DNA of 64,000 nucleotides from Gammaproteobacteria bacterium (GCA_021772935.1 JAJFLA010000049.1:124001-188000); one strand, 5' to 3'; positions 43,733 through 53,383 are shown, counted from the first letter of the stretch. Made by a program: numbers and translations. The notes: generated by a model from the letters alone, not told the origin.

Positions 43733-44950
43733 ATGCGAATGGGCAGGATTAAAACTCCGGGAATGAAATATCGGTTTTTGACAGCTTTATTGTTAGTAGC
43801 GGGTATGATACCGGCGCTTTCTGCTGCGCGTGTTTCAGGCCTGCCGATGACCGGTCTTAGCGCCGGTGGTGCCGGTGTGACTTCGTTTTATTTGTTGGGT
43901 TTTGAGCTCGGTCCCTGGCAGGATTATCTTGCACGCGAACTGACCCCGGACTACCTGTTGGATTCAACTGCTGGTCCATTGCACGTTTCGTGGATCAACG
44001 AGCAGGCCGTATTGATTCTGCCACTTTTTGCAGAGCAACTCTTGGGCGAGCCCGAAACATTCCTCAGGCTTGAAGTTGACTGGCAGTACTCGGACGAACT
44101 GGCCATGAACAGTTTTGATCCAGTTGTGAGCTCTGGAACAATCGGTCTTGAGCGCAGACTGATCTCACCAGGCTTGATGCACCGTTTAAATGATAACCAG
44201 ATGGTTGGTGTTTCCGTGGTATTTGCAACTCAGAGCTACGGCGTTTCCAGTCTTGGCTTGCAGTCATATAACCAAACGGTACCGGCAAATTTGCGCGCGA
44301 CCATTTATGACCCTTATCAGGAGACCGGCTACGGTGCCGGTGTCAGCCTGGCGTTACGCAGCGAAATTACTAATGGTGTAACGCTGGATGCTGGTTTCCA
44401 GTCCCGTATCGATATGAACGAGTTTGCCAACTACCGGGGTGTCTATTCTCAACCGGCGGATCTGGATATTCCAGCGCGTGCCCGGCTTGGGCTTGCTTTC
44501 CAGGCGAGCGATAAGTCCTGGTTGAATGTCTCAGTAGAACGGGTGCTTTACAGTGAAGTTGGTGCATTTGCCAGCCGCAACTTGCCGAGACGTTTTTTGT
44601 CTCTTTTGGGAGACTCAACCAGCCCGTCATTTTCCTGGGATGACCTGACGGTATATTCAGTTGGCTGGGCCTGGGCAGACAATAAAGGTACTTCCTGGCA
44701 TGTCGACTTCAGTTCACGGTCTCAGCCATCACCGAGCTCAAGAATTCTAAGTCAGGCCCTTGACAGCGACCTGGCACAAAATGCCATGACGATTGGCTAC
44801 AGTCGTCGTATGAGTATGAGCAGTCGTTTTAATGTCAATGCAGCTTACGCACCAGCCGAGTACGCCTTTGGTGGCAATGTGCTGGGCGTTACGAGTGATC
44901 AACTGAGTCAGGACTTTGAGCTTGAAGCGTTCTGGACCTGGGATTTCTAA
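43733..44950 (+). CDS. Outer-membrane beta-barrel protein, FadL/OmpP1-like
   Basis: 405 residues; ATG 43733 is kept, though ATG 43763 (MKYRFLTALLLVAGM) would begin nearer the signal. Signal ends at about LSAA. The rest is beta-rich, with the FadL-type C-terminal pattern DIPARARLGLAFQ, SWDDLTVYSVGWAW and a terminal aromatic F. The N-terminal NGYFTHGIG-type motif of classical FadL is absent. Substrate unknown. It shares the barrel pattern of the FadL protein at 51995-53383. The 261 bp before it hold no clear gene. Confidence 0.7.
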   Translation: MRMGRIKTPGMKYRFLTALLLVAGMIPALSAARVSGLPMTGLSAGGAGVTSFYLLGFELGPWQDYLARELTPDYLLDSTAGPLHVSWINEQAVLILPLFAEQLLGEPETFLRLEVDWQYSDELAMNSFDPVVSSGTIGLERRLISPGLMHRLNDNQMVGVSVVFATQSYGVSSLGLQSYNQTVPANLRATIYDPYQETGYGAGVSLALRSEITNGVTLDAGFQSRIDMNEFANYRGVYSQPADLDIPARARLGLAFQASDKSWLNVSVERVLYSEVGAFASRNLPRRFLSLLGDSTSPSFSWDDLTVYSVGWAWADNKGTSWHVDFSSRSQPSPSSRILSQALDSDLAQNAMTIGYSRRMSMSSRFNVNAAYAPAEYAFGGNVLGVTSDQLSQDFELEAFWTWDF

Positions 44951-45041
44951 GGCGTAACACCTACTTCGCCAAATAGCGTGGGCTCCCGAATATGCCTGGC
45001 TTGCTCAACATCCTCAATCGCATACGCCAGGGTTTCACTAC

Positions 45042-46121
45042 ATGAATCTGCTAACTTCGTGGTTTAAACGAACATTCGCTGACCCCCAGGTTGTTATTCT
45101 TGGCATCGTGCTCGGTGCGGGCTTTCTGATCGTCGCTGGTCTTGGACAAGTATTGACGCCGGTTTTTGCCAGCATTGTTATCGCCTACCTGCTGGAAGCA
45201 GTGGTCATTCGTCTGCAGTTGCTGGGTTTGAACAGGCTTGCATCCGTGCTGTTGGTATTCCTGTTGTTTCTTGCCAGTCTTTTCTTCCTGTTATTTGGTT
45301 TGGTGCCAATGTTGACCCGCCAGTTGACCCAACTGGTACAGCAGATTCCCAATTACATTACCCAGGGACAGGCACTTTTACTTCAATTACCTCAACGTTA
45401 CCCGCAAATGGTTTCGGAAGAGCAGGTGCAGGCCCTGATTAGCAGTGTTGGTAACGAACTGGCGCTTGGTGGTCAACAATTCCTGACCTGGTCATTAGCA
45501 TCGGTCGGAAATGTGGTGGGTCTGCTGGTTTTACTGGTATTAATTCCAGTGCTGATCTTCTTCATACTCAAGGACAAGCAGCAGTTGATCGATTGGTTTA
45601 AAGGTTATCTGCCTGTCGAACGTCACCTGGTATCTTCCGTTTGGGCTGATGTTGAGGCACAGATTGCCAACTATGTACGTGGCAAGGCAGGTGAGATCGT
45701 TATTGTAGGGGGCGTTAGTTACGTTACTTTCGTTTCATTAGGCTTGGAATATTCAGCCTTACTGGCAACAATGGTTGGTTTTTCAGTTCTTGTCCCCTAT
45801 ATCGGAGCTGCAGTCATTACTTTACCGATTGCGTTCGTGGCATATTTTCAGTGGGGATGGGGCTGGAGCTTTGGCCAGGTCATGATTGCCTATGCCATCA
45901 TTCAGGCGCTTGATGGCAATGTGCTGGTACCTTTGCTTTTTTCTGAAGCATTGGATCTGCATCCGGTAGCCATCATCGTCGCGATCCTTGTTTTCGGTGG
46001 TTTGTGGGGCTTCTGGGGTATCTTTTTTGCAATCCCGTTAGCCACTGTGGTACAGGCGGTACTGAAGGCTTGGCCGCGGGTTATAAAACTTGAGGACTCG
46101 TCAGTCGAAGCGTCTGAATAA
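45042..46121 (+). CDS. AI-2E / PerM family transporter
   Basis: 359 residues with about eight TM helices in the AI-2E transporter pattern: an early pair of helices (ILGIVLGAGFLIVAGLGQVLTPVFAS), the central VLIFFILKDKQQLIDWFK loop, and the C-terminal DGNVLVPLLFSEALDLHPVAIIVAILVFGGLWGFWGIFFAIP block. Family members are exporters of autoinducer-2 or other small molecules, or Na+/H+ exchangers. Substrate here unknown. Confidence 0.88.
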   Translation: MNLLTSWFKRTFADPQVVILGIVLGAGFLIVAGLGQVLTPVFASIVIAYLLEAVVIRLQLLGLNRLASVLLVFLLFLASLFFLLFGLVPMLTRQLTQLVQQIPNYITQGQALLLQLPQRYPQMVSEEQVQALISSVGNELALGGQQFLTWSLASVGNVVGLLVLLVLIPVLIFFILKDKQQLIDWFKGYLPVERHLVSSVWADVEAQIANYVRGKAGEIVIVGGVSYVTFVSLGLEYSALLATMVGFSVLVPYIGAAVITLPIAFVAYFQWGWGWSFGQVMIAYAIIQALDGNVLVPLLFSEALDLHPVAIIVAILVFGGLWGFWGIFFAIPLATVVQAVLKAWPRVIKLEDSSVEASE

Positions 46122-46202
46122 GCAGCCACAATGATCTCCATAATAGTAAGCAATTTTAGACCTGTAGACGGGTCTTGTTTCTGATAATAAAAAGGAAGAA
46201 GT

Positions 46203-47168
46203 ATGTATAAAAAAGTGATTTTTGTTTTTGTTTTATGTCTTGCCATAACCAGTATGGCCGCGACGGCACAAACAAACCGGCCAGGAAACCCACGCGGTTA
46301 TAGTCCTGATGTCCTGCTGGAAGTATTCAAACTGACCCAGGCTGATAGCGATGTGCCGTTTGACTCATTGATGCAGGCCTGTTCAGCGCGTGACTGCATA
46401 CCTTCTATTGATCAGCCGGTTTATTTACCGACCGCTGAAGTTGATTATCTACGTGATGACGATCTTGTCATGACACTGACTCATAACGGTATCACCCGCG
46501 CATACCCACTTCGAATCCTTGACCACCATGAGATTGTGAATGATATGTTCGGTTCTGACCCGGTTGCGATTACTTATTGCCCATTATGTGGTTCAGGGCT
46601 GGCATTTGATCGCAGGCAAGGCGGACAGGTACTGGACTTTGGTGTTTCATCCTTGCTTCATAATAGCGACCTGGTCATGTATGACCATCAGACCGAGTCC
46701 CTTTGGCAACAGATCACCGGCGAGGCCTTTGCCGGTAAATCACGTGGTAGCCAGCTCAAGTCTTTACCGTTATCAATGGTCACCTGGAATGATTGGCGCC
46801 AGCAATATCCGGCTGCTCACGTATTGACTGTCGATGACATCAAGTCGGATCGTTATATGAAAGACGCATATGGTGATTACGCTGAAAGTGAGCGGTTGTA
46901 CATGCCGATTAGCGCGACTGATGCCAGATTGCATCCCAAGCGGGTGATTTATGGGATGGAGATCGGTGAGCGTGCGTTGGCCGTTGATAGCGAATGGTTG
47001 GTGAAACAAGGCAGCTGGTCGAATGAGTATGAAGGTAAAAAACTGGTTCTTACGATCGACAGCAGTGGTGAGGTGGCCGCATCATTGGATGGACAAGTAG
47101 TCACGGTTCACCGTATGTTCTGGTTTGCCTGGTACAGTTTTCACACGCAAACAGCATTGATCAACTGA
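46203..47168 (+). CDS. DUF3179 domain-containing secreted protein
   Basis: 321 residues with signal peptide MYKKVIFVFVLCLAITSMAATAQ. The DUF3179 core is visible: HNGITRAYPLRILDHHEIVND, DPVAITYCPLCGSGLAFDR, SLLHNSDLVMYDHQTESLWQQITGEA. The conserved Cys pair CPLC and histidines suggest metal binding, but the function is unknown. GGAAG precedes the ATG. Confidence 0.85.
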   Translation: MYKKVIFVFVLCLAITSMAATAQTNRPGNPRGYSPDVLLEVFKLTQADSDVPFDSLMQACSARDCIPSIDQPVYLPTAEVDYLRDDDLVMTLTHNGITRAYPLRILDHHEIVNDMFGSDPVAITYCPLCGSGLAFDRRQGGQVLDFGVSSLLHNSDLVMYDHQTESLWQQITGEAFAGKSRGSQLKSLPLSMVTWNDWRQQYPAAHVLTVDDIKSDRYMKDAYGDYAESERLYMPISATDARLHPKRVIYGMEIGERALAVDSEWLVKQGSWSNEYEGKKLVLTIDSSGEVAASLDGQVVTVHRMFWFAWYSFHTQTALIN

Positions 47169-47198
47169 GCCTGATTCACCTCGTTGCGGATAAGGCTG

Positions 47199-48593
47199 TT
47201 ATAAAGCCTCTGACGCAAAATCGGCCAGTCGTGAACGCTCTCCACGTTGCAAAGTGATGTGCGCCGAGTGCGCCCATTGCTTGAAACGGTCCACGGCAAA
47301 TGTCAGACCTGAAGTGGTTTCCGTCAGATAGGGCGTATCAATTTGTGCGACGTTACCCAGGCAGATCATTTTTGTCCCAGGACCAGCGCGGGTTAACAGT
47401 GCTTTCATCTGCTTGGAGGTGATGTTCTGGGCTTCATCGATAATGACGTAACGGTTGAGAAAGGTTCGGCCCCGCATAAAGCTCATCGAGCGTACTTTGA
47501 TGCGGTTGGCCAGCAGGTCATTAGTGGCAGCGCGCCCCCATTCTCCACCTTCTTCTGATTGGGTCAGTACCTCGATATTGTCGGTCAGAGCACCCATCCA
47601 TGGAGTCATTTTTTCTTCTTCGGTGCCTGGCAGAAAACCAATGTCTTCACCGATCGAAACCGTTGCGCGGGTGACAATGATTTCCTTATACCTTTTTTCA
47701 TCCAGGGTCTGGGCCAGACCGGCTGCCAGGGTTAACAGGGTTTTTCCGGTACCGGCAATACCCATAAGGGTGACAAAATCAATGTCCGGGTCCACCAGCA
47801 GGTTCAGCGCGAAGTTCTGTTCACGATTGCGTGCTTGTATACCCCAGATGGTGTTTTTGCCTGACTTGTAATCTGTTACCAGTTTGAGTACCAAAAACCC
47901 TTCGCTGACTTCAACCACAATGGCCTCAATGCCGTCACCATCTCCAATCACTACACATTGATTCGGAAACCAGTCATCACCATTAACCCGCTTGATACGA
48001 TAAAAGGTTGAGCCATTCTCACTCCATGAGTCAACTTGTGGGTAGCGGTCCCAGAACGAGTCGTCCTCAATCGTCATACCTTTGTAGAGCAGGTCTACAT
48101 CATCCAGTGCCCGGTCATTATAATAATCCTCTGCTGGTACATTCAGGATGGCAGCTTTTATTCGCAAGTTGATGTCTTTGGAAATAAGTACTATTTCGCG
48201 GTCTGTTTCGTTTTTCTGCAAGGCCAGGGCAGTGCTGAGAATTTCGTTATCCGCGAATGATCCTTCACTCAGCAACTTGGGGTGGGTCCCGGTTGTTTGG
48301 GTTTGAAAGTACAGGCGGCCACAGGAGTCGGCTAGTTCCAGACCATGTGGGATGACCAGTTTCAGACCGTTTTCCAGCTGTGTAGCACCTTGAGAGCTCA
48401 TCATGTCGCCGATGAATCGACTGAACTGACGTACATTCCTTGCAACTTCTGTCAGGCCTTTTTTGGCGGCATCGAGTTCTTCCAGTACTATCATGGGCAG
48501 GAATATATCGTGCTCTTCAAAGCGGAATATCGATGTTGGGTCATGCATCAGGACGTTGGTATCAAGGACATACAGACGTTTATTTTTTCCCAT
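47199..48593 (-). CDS. PIN domain - PhoH ATPase (PhoH2-like)
   Basis: 464 residues. N-terminal PIN ribonuclease domain (KRLYVLDTNVLMHDPTSIFRFEEHDIFLPMIVLEELD, later acidic residues near ILSTALAL) joined to a PhoH AAA-like ATPase with Walker A GIAGTGKTLLTL and Walker B YVIIDEAQN. PhoH2 proteins couple RNA unwinding to cleavage. Despite the name, no Pho box was noticed upstream. Confidence 0.9.
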   Translation of the reverse strand: MGKNKRLYVLDTNVLMHDPTSIFRFEEHDIFLPMIVLEELDAAKKGLTEVARNVRQFSRFIGDMMSSQGATQLENGLKLVIPHGLELADSCGRLYFQTQTTGTHPKLLSEGSFADNEILSTALALQKNETDREIVLISKDINLRIKAAILNVPAEDYYNDRALDDVDLLYKGMTIEDDSFWDRYPQVDSWSENGSTFYRIKRVNGDDWFPNQCVVIGDGDGIEAIVVEVSEGFLVLKLVTDYKSGKNTIWGIQARNREQNFALNLLVDPDIDFVTLMGIAGTGKTLLTLAAGLAQTLDEKRYKEIIVTRATVSIGEDIGFLPGTEEEKMTPWMGALTDNIEVLTQSEEGGEWGRAATNDLLANRIKVRSMSFMRGRTFLNRYVIIDEAQNITSKQMKALLTRAGPGTKMICLGNVAQIDTPYLTETTSGLTFAVDRFKQWAHSAHITLQRGERSRLADFASEAL

Positions 48594-48665
48594 TAGGCTA
48601 GTGTAGTGTCCTATATAATGTGACGATTAAGCGAGTAGCGAAATATTGATAAAGTTGGGTCAAAA

Positions 48666-49124
48666 TCAGGCTTTAAGTGCATCAAGCACTGCCTGGGCAT
48701 GTCCGGGTACACGCACCTTGCGCCATTCCTGCAATAAAACACCCGTAGCATCAATCAGAAAAGTGCTACGTTCTATGCCCATATAGGTACGACCATACAG
48801 TTTCTTTTCATGGATCACATCGAATTGCCTGCACAGCAGTTCTTCATTGTCTGATAAAAGGTGAAATGGCAGTTTGTGTTTGCTCCTGAAATTCCCATGA
48901 ACTTTAACTGAGTCCCGAGAAACACCGAGTATGTCCGCACCAGCCTCAATAAACTGCGGGTAAAGATCACGGAAATCCTGACCTTCTCGGGTACAACCGG
49001 GGGTATTATCTTTTGGGTAAAAATAAATAACCAGCTTGTGATCACTAAAGTCGCATAAAGACAGGTTTTGATCGCCGGTAGCGGGAAGAGTAATGTTTTC
49101 TATGCGCTTTCCTACACTGACCAT
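48666..49124 (-). CDS. bcp: Thioredoxin-dependent peroxiredoxin, Bcp/PrxQ family
   Basis: 152 residues from ATG 49124 (GGAG upstream); the frame extends further but that part is not protein-like. Peroxidatic cysteine in YFYPKDNTPGCTREG; the resolving cysteine of the usual TPGCxxxxC form is replaced (TPGCTREGQDF), so it may work as a 1-Cys form or use a distant Cys. GVSRDS and HEKKLYGRTYMGIERSTFLID complete the pattern. Divergent from dapA. Confidence 0.92.
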   Translation of the reverse strand: MVSVGKRIENITLPATGDQNLSLCDFSDHKLVIYFYPKDNTPGCTREGQDFRDLYPQFIEAGADILGVSRDSVKVHGNFRSKHKLPFHLLSDNEELLCRQFDVIHEKKLYGRTYMGIERSTFLIDATGVLLQEWRKVRVPGHAQAVLDALKA

Positions 49125-49196
49125 ATGTGCTCCCAAAGTATGGTAGATTGACTGTAACCACTGGCAGACTCTATGTTGCTGCTTCCTTAAGGCAGG

Positions 49197-49226
49197 GTAC
49201 TTGTCACCCAACGGGTCCGCAAGTAC
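49197..49226 (+). promoter_or_regulatory. Nested inverted repeat in the dapA leader region
   Basis: GTACTTG and CAAGTAC enclose a second pair, ACCC and GGGT, giving a possible stem-loop 34 bp before dapA. It may be a leader hairpin or an operator for the divergent bcp gene. Confidence 0.35.
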
Positions 49227-49260
49227 TATTGCGCGACGCTTACATTGCACGGGTTTTTTT

Positions 49261-50136
49261 ATGTTCCACGGCAGCATTGTTGCATTGGTAACACCCATGG
49301 ATGAACATGGACGGATTGACTTCGGCGCACTACAGCGCCTGGTCGATTTCCATTTGCATTCCGGCACCAATGGTATCGTGGTCGCTGGCACCACCGGTGA
49401 ATCAACCACCTTGACTAAAGCCGAGTTCAAACAATTGCTTTCAAGCGTGGTGGAACAGGTTGATTCCAGCATACCTGTGTTGGCTGGCACCGGCAGTACG
49501 GCTACTGCAAAAGCAATCATGCAGACGCAGATTGCAACGGATCTGGGTGCTGATGGTGCGCTGGTGGTAACACCGTATTACAATCGCCCAATGCAGGCTG
49601 GCTTGCTTGCGCATTACCATGCTTTAGCTGATGCAAGCTCAATCCCGTTGGTGATTTATAATGTACCTTCAAGGACAGCCGTTGACATATTGCCTGAAAC
49701 TGTTGCTGAGTTGGCGCGACGCGATGAAATTGTTGCTATTAAAGAAGCCGTTCCAGATATGGCTAGAATCGAGACGCTGATTAGCTTGTGTGGGCAGTCA
49801 TTAGCTGTTCTCAGTGGTGATGATACAAGTGCTCTCGATGCGATGCGTCACGGCGCAAAAGGTGTTGTTTCAGTAGCTGCTAATGTTGTACCTGGTTTAT
49901 TCCGTGAAATGTGCGAGGATGCTGCCGCCAATAATTGGCAGACGGCAGCTAAAATTGATGACACGTTACGTCATTTATACGGCATACTTGCGTTTGAAAC
50001 CAATCCCATCCCTGTAAAATGGGCATTGTATAAAATGGCACTTAGCGAAAATGGTATTCGGCTGCCTTTGTTGCCCTTGAGTGAAAAATACCACGAAACA
50101 TGTGAGCAAGGCTTGAAACAACTCGGGCTGATTTGA
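49261..50136 (+). CDS. dapA: 4-hydroxy-tetrahydrodipicolinate synthase
   Basis: 291 residues from ATG 49261 (MFHGSIVALVTPMDEHGRIDF, as in the family). Condenses pyruvate with aspartate semialdehyde in lysine and peptidoglycan precursor synthesis. Class I aldolase: GTTGESTTL, GALVVTPYYNRP with catalytic Tyr, VIYNVPSRTA, and the Schiff-base lysine in IVAIKEAVPD. There is no Shine-Dalgarno; a run of seven T immediately precedes the ATG. Followed 21 bp later by a BamC-like gene, the E. coli order. Confidence 0.95.
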   Translation: MFHGSIVALVTPMDEHGRIDFGALQRLVDFHLHSGTNGIVVAGTTGESTTLTKAEFKQLLSSVVEQVDSSIPVLAGTGSTATAKAIMQTQIATDLGADGALVVTPYYNRPMQAGLLAHYHALADASSIPLVIYNVPSRTAVDILPETVAELARRDEIVAIKEAVPDMARIETLISLCGQSLAVLSGDDTSALDAMRHGAKGVVSVAANVVPGLFREMCEDAAANNWQTAAKIDDTLRHLYGILAFETNPIPVKWALYKMALSENGIRLPLLPLSEKYHETCEQGLKQLGLI

Positions 50137-50157
50137 ATTGACCGGAATTTAAAAAAT

Positions 50158-50772
50158 ATGATGATTTCTTTCTATCGAACGGCAATAGCACTAATTTTAG
50201 TTGCAGTTCTTTCCGGCTGTAGCTGGTTTGGCAAAAATGAGCCAGAGTACCTTGCAAGTGCTGAGGATAAGCCGTTAAAAATTCCGCAGGGCCTGGACGA
50301 TCCTACAGGCACCACCCCGGTTATCATTGCGGTGCCTCAAATGAGAAAGCCGGCTGGAGATGAACTGGAGCCAAAGCCGCCTCGTGTGGTAAGCACTGCA
50401 GGTAAACAGGATACGAATGCCTATATGGCCTGGTCTGCCGAGGGTGCATATCTGATGGTAAAAGATACACCGGAAAGTGTGGCGAGAAGACTCCGTTTTG
50501 CGATTGAAAACAGTGGAATGACATTGATGCAAAGGGATGAATCAGGTGCTCACAAGTTTCAGTACACTCAGCCAAAGTCGACTAATACAGGTTTTTTCTC
50601 AAGAATCGCGTTTTGGCGTCGTAAACCGGCAGATCACTCAGGTACTTTCATGACCAACCTTAAAGCAGATGGTGAGAACACAAGGGTGTATCTGCTTTTC
50701 AGTAATGGTGAGTCCTGTGATACTGCGGGTTCGGAACACGTACTTGGGATCTTCATGGAGCGCCTGGGATAA
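50158..50772 (+). CDS. BamC-like outer-membrane lipoprotein
   Basis: 204 residues, with a lipoprotein signal ending at LSGC (Cys at about 21) and SWFGKNEPEY after it. It contains one TPESVARRLRFAIENSGMTL-type BamC helix-grip domain and the lysine/proline-rich lead KIPQGLDDP. E. coli BamC has about 344 residues and two such domains, so this is a short version, but its position after dapA supports the assignment to the barrel-assembly machine. Confidence 0.75.
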   Translation: MMISFYRTAIALILVAVLSGCSWFGKNEPEYLASAEDKPLKIPQGLDDPTGTTPVIIAVPQMRKPAGDELEPKPPRVVSTAGKQDTNAYMAWSAEGAYLMVKDTPESVARRLRFAIENSGMTLMQRDESGAHKFQYTQPKSTNTGFFSRIAFWRRKPADHSGTFMTNLKADGENTRVYLLFSNGESCDTAGSEHVLGIFMERLG

Positions 50773-50977
50773 GCCGACTAAGCTGATCAATAGCTGACAG
50801 GTTCTGGGGGGGCAAGGCATGAAGTTGAAGCCAGATGCTGTGCAAAATCGGATAGGATAAACCGTAACTTTAGGAAATCGCTCAAACACCCTGTAAGGCT
50901 TTGAATTAAAATGACAAAGTCGTTTTATTGTCCGCCGTCGCCTGAGGGCGCCTACTCTTGGTGGCGAAATATGCGGG

Positions 50978-51301
50978 CTAGCGTTCCAGCAAGGGCAATT
51001 TGTCGGGTTTGCCATCCCACTCGGCCGCATCTTCCGGCGGTGTTCCCGCTTCGGTGATGACCGGCCAGATCAATGATAACTCGGCATTGAGTTCGGTGAA
51101 GTGTTGCTGACCCTCCGGCAAGTCGTCTTCTGGGTAAATGGCCTCAGCAGGGCATTCTGGTTCGCACAGCGTGCAATCAATGCACTCTTCCGGGTCTATG
51201 GTCAGGAAATTAGGGCCTTCATGAAAACAGTCCACCGGACAGACTTCAACACAATCCATATATTTGCACTTGATGCAGTTTTCAGTAACAACGAAAGTCA
51301 T
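50978..51301 (-). CDS. fdxA: Seven-iron ferredoxin FdxA
   Basis: 107 residues from ATG 51301. The CxxxxxCxxxCP-type pattern [17 protein letters not shown] provides the 3Fe-4S and [12 protein letters not shown] the 4Fe-4S cluster. Low-potential electron carrier in the cytoplasm. No redox partner gene is adjacent. Confidence 0.92.
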   Translation of the reverse strand: MTFVVTENCIKCKYMDCVEVCPVDCFHEGPNFLTIDPEECIDCTLCEPECPAEAIYPEDDLPEGQQHFTELNAELSLIWPVITEAGTPPEDAAEWDGKPDKLPLLER

Positions 51302-51521
51302 TGTGCCTTTATTCCTTTGTTTTCCGGTCAACGACCAGGGTTGAGTGACACCCCTGCCAATCGCGACAGGCTAAATGTTAAGGATACTAAACTATGCCAG
51401 TTCGTCACACCTGTTTTGTTGTTTTCAGTTCAATCTGAACCTGCTTTGCATGCATTAGTTTTTTATGAACGAAAAATTCTACACAGTTATAATAACAAGT
51501 TAAATTCTGGAGGATTAGCAG

Positions 51522-51911
51522 ATGAGTAATTTTGGCTTTGGTAAGACAGTTAAACATGATTTCGACACTGCTATAGAGCGCGTCACCGAGGAGCTAGGCA
51601 AAGAGGGCTTTGGGATACTCACAGTTATTGATGTGCAGGCAACACTCAAAGCAAAGTTGGATAAAGATATGCGGCCATATCGCATTCTGGGTGCATGTAA
51701 CCCGGTGCTTGCCCACCAGGCAATCACCGCCGTGCCCGATATCGGATTATTGTTACCGTGCAATGTGCTGGTGCGTGAAGATGACGAGGGTCAGGTACAT
51801 GTTGAGTTCATGGACCCTGGTGCAGTATTGGGTCTGGTGAATAATCCGCAGATTGATCCATTGGCGAAACAGGTCAGGCAAAAGTTGGAAAACGTGCTGG
51901 CGGCAACCTAG
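51522..51911 (+). CDS. DUF302 domain-containing protein
   Basis: 129 residues, soluble. Matches the DUF302 pattern HDFDTAIERVTEELGKEGFGILTVIDVQATL, YRILGACNPVLAHQAI and LLPCNVLVRE. Function unknown; often found with redox or sulfur genes. Its stop codon touches a run of ten G. Confidence 0.85.
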   Translation: MSNFGFGKTVKHDFDTAIERVTEELGKEGFGILTVIDVQATLKAKLDKDMRPYRILGACNPVLAHQAITAVPDIGLLLPCNVLVREDDEGQVHVEFMDPGAVLGLVNNPQIDPLAKQVRQKLENVLAAT

Positions 51912-51947
51912 GGGGGGGGGCTGACTTTGAATCTGTCTTTTATGATA

Positions 51948-51969
51948 CCCCGGGCCAGGCGGCCCGGGG
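51948..51969. terminator. GC-rich hairpin between convergent genes
   Basis: CCCCGGGCC and GGCCCGGGG form a 9-bp stem with AGGC loop between the DUF302 gene and the convergent FadL gene. No strong U-tract on either side; probably ends both transcripts. Confidence 0.55.
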
Positions 51970-51994
51970 CTGATAGCGTTGAAATGGATTGGTA

Positions 51995-53383
51995 TTAACG
52001 CCAGCCGTAGCTGAATTCAATCTCCCATTGATCCATATCGAATGAGATGGTCTGGGTTGGGTCTAATGGACTGACACCGCTGACCTCTTTGTTAAATGCA
52101 TACATAAAGGCCGTGCTTAGCTCATTGCCTGAGGCCAGTTTTCTGGTGAAGCCGAAGGTGACATGATCTTCCATGACACCCGGCGCCAGGATGTTGAATA
52201 ACACCTCACTGTCCGGGATTGGTTGATCACCGTGGCTGAAACCGGCTCGCCAGGTCCAGTCATTGCCTAAACTCCACTGTGCACCAATTTTGTATACGGT
52301 CATATCTTCCCAGCCGAAACCTGCACCTGTTTCGCCACCAAGACAACTGGACAGGCTGGTGCCACCAGCACCTGCCGTAGGGCAGGCGAACAGATTGGAA
52401 AATGCGTTGCCAACAGAATTTACATCGCTGTACCAGATGTTTTCAACATCAAAATTTAGCGCCAGGTTTTGACTTGGTCGGAAAGTAAGACCAACTCTCA
52501 GATCGGCTGGAATATCAAAATTGCCACCACCGGCGAACAGGTCTGAGTACTTGTCCAGTTTACTCATGCTGACCTCGGTCTGGTAGCTGGCTGCAAAGCT
52601 GACCTGCTCGGTCAACTCCACCAAAATACCTAACTTGGCACCAAGACCATAAGACTGATCGTGACCGTTGTTAGACAGGCTATCAGGTAAGACTGTGCCA
52701 CCGCTGGCAGCAAATGTTTCCGTGAAGGCAGCAAAGGTGCCCACGCCGCGTGCTGCAAATACCTGTGCCACACCAAGTAGCGATACACCCCAGGTTAGCC
52801 GTTCACCCGCACTGCGGGCATAGGTGAGATCAAGAAATGCCTGGCTCAAATCCACACCAGCTGTTCCATTGCCGCCAAACAGCCCACCGCCAAAGGTTCC
52901 TGGTAAAGTCATTACTGGTGCCGGTCCGGGTCCATCCGGGTCAAAAGTAGCGTTACCACCTTTCCATTCCGTGTTCATGCCACCACGACCGTAAAAGGCG
53001 ACCGCAAATGCACCTTCATCGCCGATTTTCCAACTGCCGGCAAGGTGAGGGATGAAAAATAACTCATTGGAGCTGTCAATGCTGTTGGGGCCGATCGTAA
53101 AGGCACCAAAGTTACCGTTTATCTGGCTCTCAGACGTGTTGTAGCTGCGTGAGGGACTGAATAATGCAATGCCGGCGTCATATTTGCCGGTATTGGCCAA
53201 TGCTGCTGCTGGGTTATTGGCAATTGAAATAGCATCCTCTGGCATGGCCAGACCTGAGCCAGCCATGGCTTTGTTTTTGGCGCCAATCCCATGGGTGAAG
53301 TAACCATTGGTTGCCCACAGGGGGACCGTGAAGAGTAGTGTTACGATCGCTGTAGCCAGCTGACTGTGTTTATTGAGCCGCAT
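51995..53383 (-). CDS. OmpP1/FadL family outer-membrane transporter
   Basis: 462 residues with signal MRLNKHSQLATAIVTLLFTVPLWA and GGAG before the ATG. The FadL N-terminal plug NGYFTHGIGAKNKAMAGSG and AISIANNPAAAL are present, followed by the barrel with DIPADLRVGLTFRPS, GWEDMTVYKIGAQW and a terminal WEIEFSYGWR. Imports long-chain fatty acids or other hydrophobic compounds across the outer membrane. It has its own promoter with a palindrome between -35 and -10. Confidence 0.9.
   Translation of the reverse strand: MRLNKHSQLATAIVTLLFTVPLWATNGYFTHGIGAKNKAMAGSGLAMPEDAISIANNPAAALANTGKYDAGIALFSPSRSYNTSESQINGNFGAFTIGPNSIDSSNELFFIPHLAGSWKIGDEGAFAVAFYGRGGMNTEWKGGNATFDPDGPGPAPVMTLPGTFGGGLFGGNGTAGVDLSQAFLDLTYARSAGERLTWGVSLLGVAQVFAARGVGTFAAFTETFAASGGTVLPDSLSNNGHDQSYGLGAKLGILVELTEQVSFAASYQTEVSMSKLDKYSDLFAGGGNFDIPADLRVGLTFRPSQNLALNFDVENIWYSDVNSVGNAFSNLFACPTAGAGGTSLSSCLGGETGAGFGWEDMTVYKIGAQWSLGNDWTWRAGFSHGDQPIPDSEVLFNILAPGVMEDHVTFGFTRKLASGNELSTAFMYAFNKEVSGVSPLDPTQTISFDMDQWEIEFSYGWR

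Noticed and set aside
44951-45041. Minus-strand open stretch reading ETLAYAIEDVEQARHIREP and on to a TAG
   Set aside because: About 37 codons without a start codon, closed upstream by a stop. It reads like protein, so it may be a gene remnant, but it is too short to support.
48666-49520. 284-residue version of the Bcp gene
   Set aside because: The first about 130 residues lie opposite dapA and are not protein-like; Bcp begins at MVSVGKRIENI.
50773-50977. Possible small RNA between the bamC-like and fdxA genes
   Set aside because: Only a short CGCC-TGAG-GGCG hairpin is visible, with no promoter or terminator pattern.
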